Below are positions 1 to 8,600 of a stretch of DNA of 42,878 nucleotides, one piece after another. Under the pieces are notes generated by a model. That model worked only from the letters and a program-made list of their open reading frames with translations. It made no database searches and was not told where the DNA came from. The translations under genes were made by a program, and so were the position numbers. This stretch comes from JAFGKM01 sp964403465 (GTDB lineage: Bacteria > Ratteibacteria > UBA8468 > B48-G9 > JAFGKM01). Every line of letters starts with the position of its first letter. The first letter of the stretch is position 1. The stretch is from positions 1-42,878 of the forward strand of contig CAYOFY010000005.1 in the NCBI GenBank assembly GCA_964403465.1, written 5' to 3'.

Positions 1-128
1 CGCTCCTCCTTCAGACGCCCGCTTCAGAAACCGCCCGGCAGGGCACTGCCAGAGTGAATCTATCCTTATGTCGGAATTTCTTGTTATGGCATCAAATCCT
101 GTGAAGGATGACAGAAAGAGAGGGGGAA
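1..128. other. Window edge, no gene assigned
   Basis: A plus-strand frame is open from base 1 to a TGA at 55-57, so the tail of an upstream gene could end here, but 18 codons are too few to recognise. The last bases hold a purine-rich ribosome-binding site just before the aldo/keto reductase ATG at 129. I see no promoter that I would defend. Confidence 0.4.
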
Positions 129-1124
129 ATGCGATACAGGGAACTGGGTCAGTCGGGGATAAAAGCATCGGTTGTGGGACTCGGCGCATGGGCTATCGGA
201 GGATGGATGTGGGGAGGCACTGAAGAAAAAGAATCCATAGAGACTATCAAGACCGCTCTGGATTCGGGCATAAATCTTATTGATACCGCTCCGGTGTATG
301 GATTCGGGCTTTCCGAGGAAATTGTTGGCAGGGCGATAAAAGGAATCCGTGCCGGTGTGGTTATCGCAACCAAATGCGGGCTTGTGTGGAATAAAGAGGC
401 GGGGGAATTCCATTTCATGTCGGATGAAAAAGCAGTCCGCAGCGATTCCGGCAATATAAAGGTCTTCAAGTATCTTGCTCCGGACTCTGTAAGAAGAGAG
501 ATAGAGATGAGTTTGCGGCGTCTCGGTACGGAGTATATAGACCTTTACCAGACGCACTGGCAGGATGCAACAACACCTGTTGAAGATACGATGAATGAAC
601 TGTTAAAACTGAAGCAGGAGGGGAAGATAAAGGCGATAGGAGTGAGTAACGCCACCCCGGGCCATCTGGAAAGATACATGAAAACAGGACAGCTTGATAC
701 GGACCAGGAGAGTTACAGCATGCTTGACCGGCAGAAGGAAAAGGATCTTCTGCCTTATTGCGCCGAACACGGTCTGGCGTTCCTTGCTTATTCTCCGCTT
801 GCAAGGGGACTGCTCACAGGCAAAATCTCTCCAGACAGGGTTTTCATGGACGGGGACCAGAGAAAGGGTAATCCCCGATATAGCCCGGAAAACAGGATAA
901 GGATTCTTGAAATGCTTGAGAAATTCAGGCCCTTTGCGGAAAAGTACGGAATCACCTTTACACAACTGGCTATTGCATGGGCATTGCATCAGAAGGGTTG
1001 TACTCATGCCCTGGTCGGAGCGCGAAAAACCCATCAGGCATTGGAGAATGCAAATGCCGGTGATATAATCCTGACTTCCGAAGACCTCCGGGCAATAAAC
1101 CGCATCATTGACACGTATTCGTAA
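129..1124 (+). CDS. Aldo/keto reductase, complete catalytic tetrad
   Basis: This is a 331-residue NAD(P)H-dependent oxidoreductase of the aldo/keto reductase superfamily, a cytoplasmic TIM barrel that reduces carbonyls or oxidises sugar alcohols. The classical tetrad is intact: Asp52 and Tyr57 in the IDTAPVYG motif, Lys82 in ATKCG, and His143 in DLYQTHW. The C-terminal stretch VGARKTHQALEN is the usual cofactor phosphate-binding region. An in-frame ATG lies 21 nt upstream at 108, but the ATG at 129 follows a GAGAGGGGG ribosome-binding site and starts directly at the conserved RELG motif, so I prefer it. The gene ends 3 nt before the convergent thiamine-region genes. The family is certain. The substrate is not visible; the sequence resembles the broad YdjG/IolS-type group acting on sugars or small aldehydes. 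Confidence 0.93.
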   Translation: MRYRELGQSGIKASVVGLGAWAIGGWMWGGTEEKESIETIKTALDSGINLIDTAPVYGFGLSEEIVGRAIKGIRAGVVIATKCGLVWNKEAGEFHFMSDEKAVRSDSGNIKVFKYLAPDSVRREIEMSLRRLGTEYIDLYQTHWQDATTPVEDTMNELLKLKQEGKIKAIGVSNATPGHLERYMKTGQLDTDQESYSMLDRQKEKDLLPYCAEHGLAFLAYSPLARGLLTGKISPDRVFMDGDQRKGNPRYSPENRIRILEMLEKFRPFAEKYGITFTQLAIAWALHQKGCTHALVGARKTHQALENANAGDIILTSEDLRAINRIIDTYS

Positions 1125-1127
1125 GAC

Positions 1128-1469
1128 TCATCTGGCCAGGAATACGTATTTGCAGATGAATGCCGCGGCTGTGATGATAAGCACCCAGTTCAGTTCCTTA
1201 TGCCTGCCCGAGCACAACTTGAGAACCACATACGAAATGAAGCCCAGGGCCATCCCGTCACCTATGTTGTATGTCGGGGGGATTCCAGCGAAGGCAAGAA
1301 ATGCCGGGATGCCTTCCGTGGGATTCCCCCATTGTATTTTCCTGACCGACAGCATTATAAGGCTTCCGACTATTATGCAGGCCATTGCCATGAATGTCGT
1401 CAGCCCCGCCACCGTCTCTATCCTTGCGTTGGTTTCGAACTCGCGGAACCTGAAAAACCTGGCAAGCAT
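1128..1469 (-). pseudogene. NCS2/AzgA-type permease with large internal deletion
   Basis: The 113-residue product begins with the conserved N-terminus of guanine/hypoxanthine permeases of the NCS2 (AzgA-like) family (FRFREFETNARIE, then AGLTTFMAMA). It jumps at about residues 28-33 straight to the family's C-terminal part: GSLIMLSV, then EGIPAFLAFAGIPPTY, then GMALGFISYVVLKL, then a last hydrophobic segment ending KYVFLAR. Full-length members are roughly 430 residues, so about 300 central residues with most membrane helices are missing, yet the frame is intact. The ATG at 1469 has a strong GAGGAGG ribosome-binding site, and the gene follows thiE by 13 nt. A thiamine-precursor transporter role in the intact ancestor would be a guess from position. 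As it stands it is unlikely to transport anything. A deletion made during assembly is the alternative to a real one. Confidence 0.72.
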
Positions 1470-1482
1470 TTTCTCCTCCTCA

Positions 1483-2121
1483 TCATTTGTTTGCCCTTTT
1501 GTATGCGGAGATTTCTCCTGCAAAACGCCTGCATTCCTTTTCAACGTCATCTGATGCTATGACCGCGGATATTGCAGCGGCGGAATCCGCACCCGCTTCC
1601 ATCACGGAAGCAACATTATCCAGGTTTATTCCACCTATTGCCACTATGGGTATCTTCACGTTCTTGCGAATAGCCCTGATCAACTCAAGGCCCGCGGCTT
1701 TCCCCGCATCAATCTTTGTGTTTGTATCAAACACCGGTGAGGCGCCTATATAATCTGCTCCTGCTTTCTCTGCATCTATCGCTTCTTTCACATCATGGGC
1801 GGTAACCCCGATTATTTTGTTCCTTCCGAGCAGTACCCTTGCAATATTGCAGGGCATATCCTCCTGTCCGAGATGAACCCCGTCTGCTTCAACGGCCAGG
1901 GCTATATCAACGCGGTCGTTTACGAGGAAAAGGGCTTTCTCCTTACACGCTTTTTTTATCTGGAATGCTTCAATGACCATCTCTCCGGCTGGCCTGTTCT
2001 TCTCTCTGTACTGGATGATTTTCACTCCGGCCCTGACTGCCGATTCTGCGTCCTCCACAACGGTTTTTCTGGTCAACGACGAGTCGGTTATGAAATAAAA
2101 ATCAATGTCACGCAGGTTCAT
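1483..2121 (-). CDS. thiE: Thiamine-phosphate synthase ThiE
   Basis: ThiE joins 4-amino-5-hydroxymethyl-2-methylpyrimidine diphosphate to thiazole phosphate to give thiamine phosphate, in the cytoplasm. The 212-residue TIM barrel shows the family signatures in order: QYREK at 37-41 for pyrimidine diphosphate, NDR at 68-70, GVHLGQED at 81-88, GASPVFDTNTK from 126, and AIGGI at 161-165 for the phosphate. The length is normal. A longer frame reaches 2151, but the ATG at 2121 begins at the conserved barrel start and overlaps the end of thiM by 14 nt, which fits translational coupling. With thiM upstream it forms a thiazole-salvage and coupling pair. No thiD lies in the window. Confidence 0.95.
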   Translation of the reverse strand: MNLRDIDFYFITDSSLTRKTVVEDAESAVRAGVKIIQYREKNRPAGEMVIEAFQIKKACKEKALFLVNDRVDIALAVEADGVHLGQEDMPCNIARVLLGRNKIIGVTAHDVKEAIDAEKAGADYIGASPVFDTNTKIDAGKAAGLELIRAIRKNVKIPIVAIGGINLDNVASVMEAGADSAAAISAVIASDDVEKECRRFAGEISAYKRANK

Positions 2122-2914
2122 TTGATATTTCCAGTTTCTCCATCCTGTCAATATCAGATTCGTTCAGGTTATACAGGGCATCGTAGAAATACTGCTTGAA
2201 TGTCCCCGGTCCGCCGGCAGTCCTTGCCCCGAGTTCTCCTGCAATTCCAAGCACGACAAGCGCCGAAGCCGCCGCTCTTGCGTAGTCCTTTTCCACGGCC
2301 GCGAAAGCTGCGATGACAGAAGCAGCCATGCATCCCGTGCCGACGATGCTGCTCATCATATCATGCCCGTTGTTACATAGATAGAGAGATTTTCCGTCGG
2401 TTATGATGTCCTGTTTGCCCGTTATAACGACCACCGCTTCTCTCTGAATGGCGAGTTTCCGGGCGATCTCCCTGAGATTTCCTTCAACCTTTGTTGCCTC
2501 AACGCCCCTCGTATAGACGTCCAGCCCCGCAATCCGGGCCATCTCCGAGGCATTGCCTTTTACGATATCAATCCTCAACTCGTTGAGAAGTTCGGCTGCC
2601 TTATCATCCCTGAGTCTTGTCGCTCCGGCGCCAACAGCGTCAAGGACGACAGGTATGTTCTTTACGTTGGCTACCTTGCCCGCGACTTTCATCGCCTCAA
2701 TCAATTCGGGGGTAAGCGTTCCGATATTGAGCACCAGCGCTGAAGCGAGAAGGGCCATGTCCGCAACCTCCTCCTCCGCGTGCGCCATCACTGGCAGAGC
2801 GCCGATAGCCCTCAAAACGTTGGCGCAGTCGTATATGGTAACCCAGTTGGTGATATGGTGGACAAGCGGTTTCTGTGTCCTTACCCTCTGCAATATTTTT
2901 GAAGTCTCGCCCAT
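2108..2914 (-). CDS. thiM: Hydroxyethylthiazole kinase ThiM
   Basis: ThiM phosphorylates 4-methyl-5-(2-hydroxyethyl)thiazole, the salvage route to the thiazole half of thiamine. The 268-residue ribokinase-like protein shows HHITNWVT near residue 19, the VLNIGTL strand at 61-67, VVLDAVGAGATR at 89-100, VKGNASE at 118-124, and the anion-hole/catalytic segment GTGCMAAS with Cys195 at the expected place. The ATG at 2914 follows a near-perfect AAGGAGG ribosome-binding site, so the in-frame extension to 2959 is rejected. It is first in the minus-strand operon thiM-thiE-permease remnant. The upstream region has no TPP riboswitch that I can recognise, so the operon may be controlled by a protein or be constitutive. 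Confidence 0.96.
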   Translation of the reverse strand: MGETSKILQRVRTQKPLVHHITNWVTIYDCANVLRAIGALPVMAHAEEEVADMALLASALVLNIGTLTPELIEAMKVAGKVANVKNIPVVLDAVGAGATRLRDDKAAELLNELRIDIVKGNASEMARIAGLDVYTRGVEATKVEGNLREIARKLAIQREAVVVITGKQDIITDGKSLYLCNNGHDMMSSIVGTGCMAASVIAAFAAVEKDYARAAASALVVLGIAGELGARTAGGPGTFKQYFYDALYNLNESDIDRMEKLEISNEPA

Positions 2915-2978
2915 AAAATCCCTCCTTTTTCCATGTATCAATATATTACTACATAACATACCGTTTCTGCAAAAAACA

Positions 2979-3017
2979 GGAAACAGGTTTCCGGCAACGA
3001 ATCATTTCCCCTGCCGG
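2979..3017. promoter_or_regulatory. Paired inverted repeats between thiM and the GGDEF gene
   Basis: Two overlapping dyads fill the middle of the 171-nt divergent region. GGAAAC-AG-GTTTCC occupies 2979-2992. CCGGCA at 2991-2996 is mirrored by TGCCGG at 3012-3017. They lie between two divergent start codons, so they could be operators or a stem-loop in either leader. No terminator-type T run follows. Function is inference only. Confidence 0.35.
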
Positions 3018-3033
3018 TGTTTCGTGGTATACT
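3005..3033 (+). promoter_or_regulatory. Possible sigma-70 promoter for the diguanylate cyclase gene
   Basis: TATACT at 3028-3033 is a good -10 element. The -35 candidate TTTCCC at 3005-3010 is weak, although the spacer is exactly 17 nt. The start codon is about 50 nt downstream. It overlaps the right arm of the dyad at 2991-3017, so a protein bound there could block it. Confidence 0.4.
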
Positions 3034-3085
3034 AAAAAACAAGAGGTTGCGTGGAAATGAATAATCGGGAATATTCACGGAGAAA

Positions 3086-4200
3086 ATGAACATGGGAGAG
3101 CGCAATACCGGAAAGAAGAAAATGAAGTATTTTGATGTCCCCGGCAAGGAAAAACCCCGCAGGACCAAGAATATCCCGCACAGGAAGCACGATGAACTTC
3201 AGACTATATTTGATTCCGTGCCTGCATCCATTTTCTACAAGGACAGGGAGAACCGGTTTATAAAGGTAAACAGGGTTTTTGCCGAGACGATGGGTATGAA
3301 AAAGGCAGAACTGGAAGGAAAATCCATCTTTGACATCTATCCACGCGAAGAGGCCGATTCCTACTGGATGGATGACAAGGAAGTGATTGCGTCGGGAAGG
3401 CCAAAGAGAAACATCATTGAACCCATGGACCTGAAAGACGGAACGACCCTGTGGGTAAAGACGGACAAGATTCCTTACTACGACTCAAGGGGCAATATTG
3501 TCGGCGTAATAGGTTTTACCGTGGACATTACCGAGCGCAGAAAGATGGAAGAGGAACTGAGGGAGCTCTCTCTCACAGACGACCTTTCAGGGCTCATCAA
3601 CCGCAGGGGTTTCCGCGTAATAGCCGAACAACAGGTCAAGATAATTCAGAGATTGAAGAAAAGAATGCTGTTGATGTATATAGACGTTGATGAACTGAAG
3701 CGGATAAATGACAGGTTTGGCCATAGCAAGGGAGACATTGCCCTGAAGGAAACGGCCTGTCTCCTGAAAGAGACTTTCCGCGAGGCAGACCTCATCGCCC
3801 GCATAGGCGGGGACGAATTCATCGTGCTTGCAATACAAAATTCGTCGGGAAACGATGATAGAAGACTCACCACCCGCCTTCAGAAAAATGTGAAAAAATG
3901 GAATAAGAGGAAAGAATCCCCATTTAACCTTTCGCTGAGCATCGGCATTTCAACCTACGACCCTAAATTCCCGTGTTCTCTTGACGAGCTCATTGACAGG
4001 GCTGACAGGCTTATGTACGAAGAGAAACGGGCAAAGCAAGTTTNNNNNNNNNNNNNNNNNNNNNNNNNNNNNNNNNNNNNNNNNNNNNNNNNNNNNNNNN
4101 NNNNNNNNNNNNNNNNNNNNNNNNNNNNNNNNNNNNNNNNNNNCTCATTGACAGGGCTGACAGGCTTATGTACGAAGAGAAACGGGCAAAGCAAGTTTGA
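3086..4200 (+). CDS. PAS-GGDEF diguanylate cyclase (interrupted by N gap)
   Basis: This is a soluble signalling enzyme that makes cyclic di-GMP from two GTP. A PAS sensor domain covers residues about 36-152, ending in the DITERR linker typical of PAS-GGDEF fusions. The GGDEF domain covers 160-319. The catalytic signature GGDEF is intact at 241-245. An RxxD inhibitory site (READ, 232-235) sits five residues before it, so product feedback is expected. No membrane segment is visible, so the PAS domain probably senses a cytosolic cue. The ATG at 3086 follows GGAGAAA. The coding sequence is cut by 100 Ns, but the 55 bases before and after the gap are identical. Joining the copies gives a 319-residue protein ending KRAKQV and then TGA, a normal C-terminus. 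The printed interruption is therefore almost certainly artificial. Confidence 0.92.
3989..4043 (+). repeat. First copy of 55-bp identical sequence flanking the gap
   Basis: These 55 bases recur exactly at 4144-4198. Both copies encode the same stretch of the GGDEF domain C-terminus. This is a contig-end overlap, not a biological repeat. Confidence 0.95.
4044..4143. other. 100-N scaffold gap, probably false
   Basis: Exactly 100 Ns join two contigs, a conventional placeholder for a gap of unknown size. The 55 bp on the left end (3989-4043) is repeated on the right end (4144-4198), and the reading frame continues perfectly if the copies are merged. The true gap length is therefore most simply minus 55, that is, no missing sequence. 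Confidence 0.95.
4144..4198 (+). repeat. Second copy of 55-bp identical sequence flanking the gap
   Basis: Identical to 3989-4043. The two bases after it (GA) complete the TGA stop codon of the diguanylate cyclase once the copies are merged. Confidence 0.95.
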
Positions 4201-4218
4201 AATTTCTCAAATATCCAG

Positions 4219-5625
4219 ATGAAAAGAGCCGGAGTTCGCGACAGAAATCTCCCTGCAATCATAACTCTTCCGTACCTTCTGATGGTCATGGGTTTCATAT
4301 TCTCTGCAACCGCTGTCCTTCACGGCTCCGATACCGCAGAGCAGATAGAGGCCGAGATTCAGAAGGTAAAGGATGCGGGTGAACCGACCTCTATTGAAGA
4401 ACTCGTCCCGCCGGACATCCCTGATGAGAGAAACGGCGCTCAGGTCTATGAAGAAGCATTTTCCATCCTGAAAGAATTAAGAGATAAGCACAAGGAGGAA
4501 TGGAAGTACCTGCCTTACGAGGGTGAAGTGAAGTGGAAGGATGTTCCCGAATCCGAAAGAAAAAAGGTCAGAAATCTTTTGCTCGCCGACCCTGATTTTG
4601 TGAAATTCTACAAGGTGATAGAAAAAGCGTCCGGTATGGAGTGCCGCTTCATCAAAAGAGAGGAATACCGGAAGGGAGCCGCTCTGCCACTCCCTCACCT
4701 GGCATCATTGCGCAGCTGCGCCAGGATGCTTGCAGCAAGGGCGTTTATATTAACGGAAACGGGCAGGATTGACAGCGGCCTGAGGGATTGTCTCACCGGA
4801 CTTAAGATATCCGCTTCTCTCTCCCGGGAGCCGATTCTTATTTCAGGGTTGGTCAGAATTGCAGTGGATACCCTCATCCTGGGACAGTTGAAAGAGACCT
4901 TGAAGAAAGGTGAACCAGGAAGCAGGATATGCCGTACTTTGATTGAGAAAACAGGGAAAGAGATGGATAACGATATGCTCTACCGTGCCCTCTTGGGGGA
5001 AAGAGTGATATTCGGGATGAGAGAGTTCCCGCGTCTGATGAGAGAAGTTGAAGAGAATAAGAACATAGAGCCGATCAAGGAGTTATTGGAATATGGAGGG
5101 AAAGACAAGGAGAAGAAAACCGAATCTTTTTTGAAGGTGGAGGATGGCGTACGTTTTCTGGAGGATAATGAGTTATTGTATTTGAGGGCGCTCGCCGACT
5201 GGATTGCTTTATCCAGAAAGCCATACTGGGAGGCAAGAGATCGACTGCCGGAGATGGAGGAGAATTTGAAGAAATTTCCTGATGAAGAAGCCTGCCTGGT
5301 CAAATTATTAATACCTGCTTTTTCACGGATATTCATCCAGGAGGCAAGAGGTGATGCACAGCTTGGCAACGCCGAGATTGCACTGGCATGCCACCTTTAC
5401 AGGACGAAATATAAAGTTTTCCCTGATTCTCTGGAAAAACTCACCCCTCAATTTCTGAAGAAACTGTCTCTTGACCCGTTTACCGGCAAGGACTATATCT
5501 ACAGGAAGAAGGATAACGGGTTTGTTGTTTACAGCGTGGGAGATAATCTGAAGGATGACGGGGGAGTTCCTCAATCCGGCGAGAAGGGAAAGCAGGCGGA
5601 TTTTGACATCGTCTGGGAAGAATAA
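4219..5625 (+). CDS. Secreted or anchored protein with pseudopilin-like C-terminal tail
   Basis: I do not recognise a named family for this 468-residue protein. It has a basic N-terminus and one hydrophobic segment (about residues 13-33), a signal peptide or membrane anchor. The middle is helical and charged. The last ~80 residues resemble the C-terminal part of type II secretion major pseudopilins and of uncharacterised PVC proteins: ALACHLYRTKYKVFPDSLEKL, then LDPFTGKDYIYR, then FVVYSVGDNLKDDGG. That tail normally forms the calcium-binding beta region of GspG, but here the pilin N-terminal helix and cleavage motif are absent. It starts 18 nt after the cyclase stop without a clear ribosome-binding site. 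It ends 1 nt before the giant glycosidase-like gene, so the two are probably co-translated and may act together outside the cytoplasm. Confidence 0.75.
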   Translation: MKRAGVRDRNLPAIITLPYLLMVMGFIFSATAVLHGSDTAEQIEAEIQKVKDAGEPTSIEELVPPDIPDERNGAQVYEEAFSILKELRDKHKEEWKYLPYEGEVKWKDVPESERKKVRNLLLADPDFVKFYKVIEKASGMECRFIKREEYRKGAALPLPHLASLRSCARMLAARAFILTETGRIDSGLRDCLTGLKISASLSREPILISGLVRIAVDTLILGQLKETLKKGEPGSRICRTLIEKTGKEMDNDMLYRALLGERVIFGMREFPRLMREVEENKNIEPIKELLEYGGKDKEKKTESFLKVEDGVRFLEDNELLYLRALADWIALSRKPYWEARDRLPEMEENLKKFPDEEACLVKLLIPAFSRIFIQEARGDAQLGNAEIALACHLYRTKYKVFPDSLEKLTPQFLKKLSLDPFTGKDYIYRKKDNGFVVYSVGDNLKDDGGVPQSGEKGKQADFDIVWEE

Positions 5626-5626
5626 C

Positions 5627-8600
5627 ATGCGGAAAAAACTTGTATTCATGCTTGCCGCAGCGGGTCTGGCGATAATGATTTGTCTGCCGGCCGTCGGGGC
5701 TGAGGTTACAGTCGGGCAAGAGATGGAACTCAACGGCGGATTTGAGGAATGGGGGGCTGACCCGGGAAACGGCCTCTGGTTTGCCAGTACATTTGAGAAA
5801 CGCGGGTACACTCCGGCGAAGGCATTCCGCACCGGTGAGGGCGAGCCGGATACGACCCACCATTCCGGGAGATATGCCCAGTATATTTACTGCGACAGGT
5901 ATCCGCAGGGAATCGCTACCAGCTGCAAAGCTCAGGCAGGCCATCATTATCGATTCAGTGCGTGGGTTAAAGTTACCGCGGGAGGCTGGGCAGGAATACA
6001 TACAATTTCAATTCCCAGCTACTATCTGGTCGGCCCGGGAGTGAAAGCCAGTTCAGGAGACTGGCAGAAACTGGAGATGGTTGTAACCTGTCCGGAAGGT
6101 GAGAATGCCGTTATGTTCCATCTCTTCGCGGGCGGCGGAGTTTACCTGGATGACCTGAGTGTGCAGGAGGTGGAGGAAGGTCCTCCGGTGCCGGTTGCGG
6201 TTATTAAGGAAATCCGCGAGAAACAGGGGATTAAGGATGAACGGCCGGCCGGAATTTTTGCGGAAACCATAACCCGGAAACGAATCGCAATTTTCAGTGA
6301 AAACGGGTTTCCATGTGATAGCCCCCGTAATGCGGAGTGGTATCTGACGGTGCTCAGGTCCGCGGGGCTTAAACCAACCGTTATAGGTGCCGACATGCTT
6401 GCTTCGGCACAGAAGTTTTCCAGGGAGCAGTTTGACACGCTGCTTATCGCCACGGGCGGCTACCTGCCTCTTTCCGCGGAAGAAAACATCGCGGTTTTCA
6501 TGGAGCAGGGCGGCAACGTGATATCCGACGGGAGTCTCTTTGCATCGGAAAATCCCGCGTATGGCGCGTATCCTTTCAGTGTATCCCAGATATCAAGAAC
6601 TCCCGGAAGAATGCGAATCAGGGACAGCACCGGCAGGTGGGTTCCGGTCCGGTTTCCCGAATGGACAGACTGGGTATACTACAACCAGACCGAGGACTTC
6701 GGCCTGACGCTTCAATACGGTCGCTGGCGCAAACTCCCGGCACAGGCAAAACTCAATCCTGACCTTGCCGACATTCTGCCTGCCGGTCTGCCCCGTGACA
6801 TAACGGGTGGTAGCGGATGGGTTGTGCCGGTTCAACCGGTATGCTCCGGCTACAACAAGTCGGCTCCGGCGGATGTTACGGAATTCACATATAACATATT
6901 CATACCCGTATACCTGTTTTCAGATGTTCAGAACCCGGATGCTGCAGACACGGACTGTTTCATATACAGGTACCATTCCTACCGAAAGAACGGCTGCACA
7001 CTGCTCCAACTGGGTAACATTGGCTCGGTTGCCATATCTTCTGACAGCGGCGGAGATTTCCTTCTGTCCATGCTCAGACTTGCGGAAAGCAGACTGCCCG
7101 GCGAGTTTGATGCGGAGTTCTACGAACGGAGAAATGCTTTCCGCGGCAACATATCATTGTTTTACAGGGCATGGGTCAGTGCCGACTATGCGCTGAAGGA
7201 TGCGGCGCTTTGCAGTTACTACACGGGGAAGAAGGATTCGTTTGACGGTTTCAAGGAAAAACTCTCTGAACTGGATGGACTGCTGGCAGAGGTCGTCGTT
7301 GCTGAGTTGACACTGAAGGAACTGGACAGGTTTCACGATGTGAAATCCGATGCGCTGCGCCGCCAGTGGCTGGAACGCCTGCCCGTCGAAACGGCAAAAC
7401 TTGACCGGCTCTCAAAGGGATCTCTGCAGACAGTAAAGGCGGAGGCCAGGCCTGCCGTGGCAACAGACAAGAAAGGGATAAGACTGGAGTGGTACGCCGA
7501 CGCCATGCCATCCGGCGCCAGAGGACTGCGCCACGGGTATGAAGCGTTGAAAGAAATCGGCGTGAGTTCCTCAGGACATTACACTGGTGGTCACCAGGTG
7601 AATGCCCCGCGACTGTACCGGGAAACAGGTATAGGTTGGGATTTCTATCTCACCGGCGCCACCTGCATACTGGACGATGGTCCGGTAGACTATGATACAT
7701 TCAACCCTCAGACCTTGAAGGTCAGCACCCACAAAGCGGACAGCCTCAGTCAGCTCTTTCCGGATTTCGCGGGTTGCAGCAAATGGATGCAGCACTTCAA
7801 TGAGGTGCTGGATGACCTGAGGCAGCGCGGCGGACTCAGGGTGCTCAGGTGGTATGCGGAACACAGGCCCGGCGGGGGTTACTACAGCCCGGGCTACCTT
7901 GTATGGGGGCCCTCTCACGATGCGCTTTTCCAGGACTGGCTCAAGAAGAAATACGGCGATTTGCAGAACCTCAATCTTAAGTGGGATACGAGATACGTAG
8001 AATGGAAGGAGATAAAGATTCCCCTGGCTTTTCCGGTAACCGCACAGGACCACGCGCTCTGGGAGGACTGGACAAAGGCGCGCGAGGACAGTTACATCAA
8101 CTGGTGGGCAACAATGATAGGCATCCTGCACAAGCAATTACCAGGCGTGCTGATTTCCGACGGCAACAACACCATACCGGGCGAATCGCGCATGCCGGCT
8201 GACGCCTGCAACAACTACCGGACATCAAAATACGTGGATCTGGTGGGGACACATTACATCAATACAAATCCGGCCTGCGAGTGGATGGTGTATGACATGG
8301 TGGATGGCGACAAGCCGTGTGTCAGCGATGAATGGGGCCCGCTGTATACTCCCGCCGCCAGGTATGATGAGAACATGCGCACGGTCAGGCAGGTGATGTG
8401 GTCCGACCTTGCCGCCGGCTCTGCCGGATGGACCTTCTTCCTGTGGAGCACTCCGGGCGTGGACGGCTGTCAATTTGCGGACCAGGAAGGGATAATCAGA
8501 CTGCTCGGGTGGGACCTGAAAGCCAGGATTCAGGAATGGCGCAGGTTCCAGCATATCATCACGCAGGGTACGGGGAGACTTCCGGAAATCGGTATCATAT

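Noticed and set aside
2915..3085. TPP riboswitch before thiM
   Set aside because: No CTGAGA-type element, no conserved pyrophosphate-sensing helix and no expression-platform terminator could be found on the minus strand.
3989..4198. 55-bp direct repeat as a biological repeat or attachment site
   Set aside because: The copies sit exactly at both edges of a 100-N gap inside one gene, so a contig overlap explains them completely.
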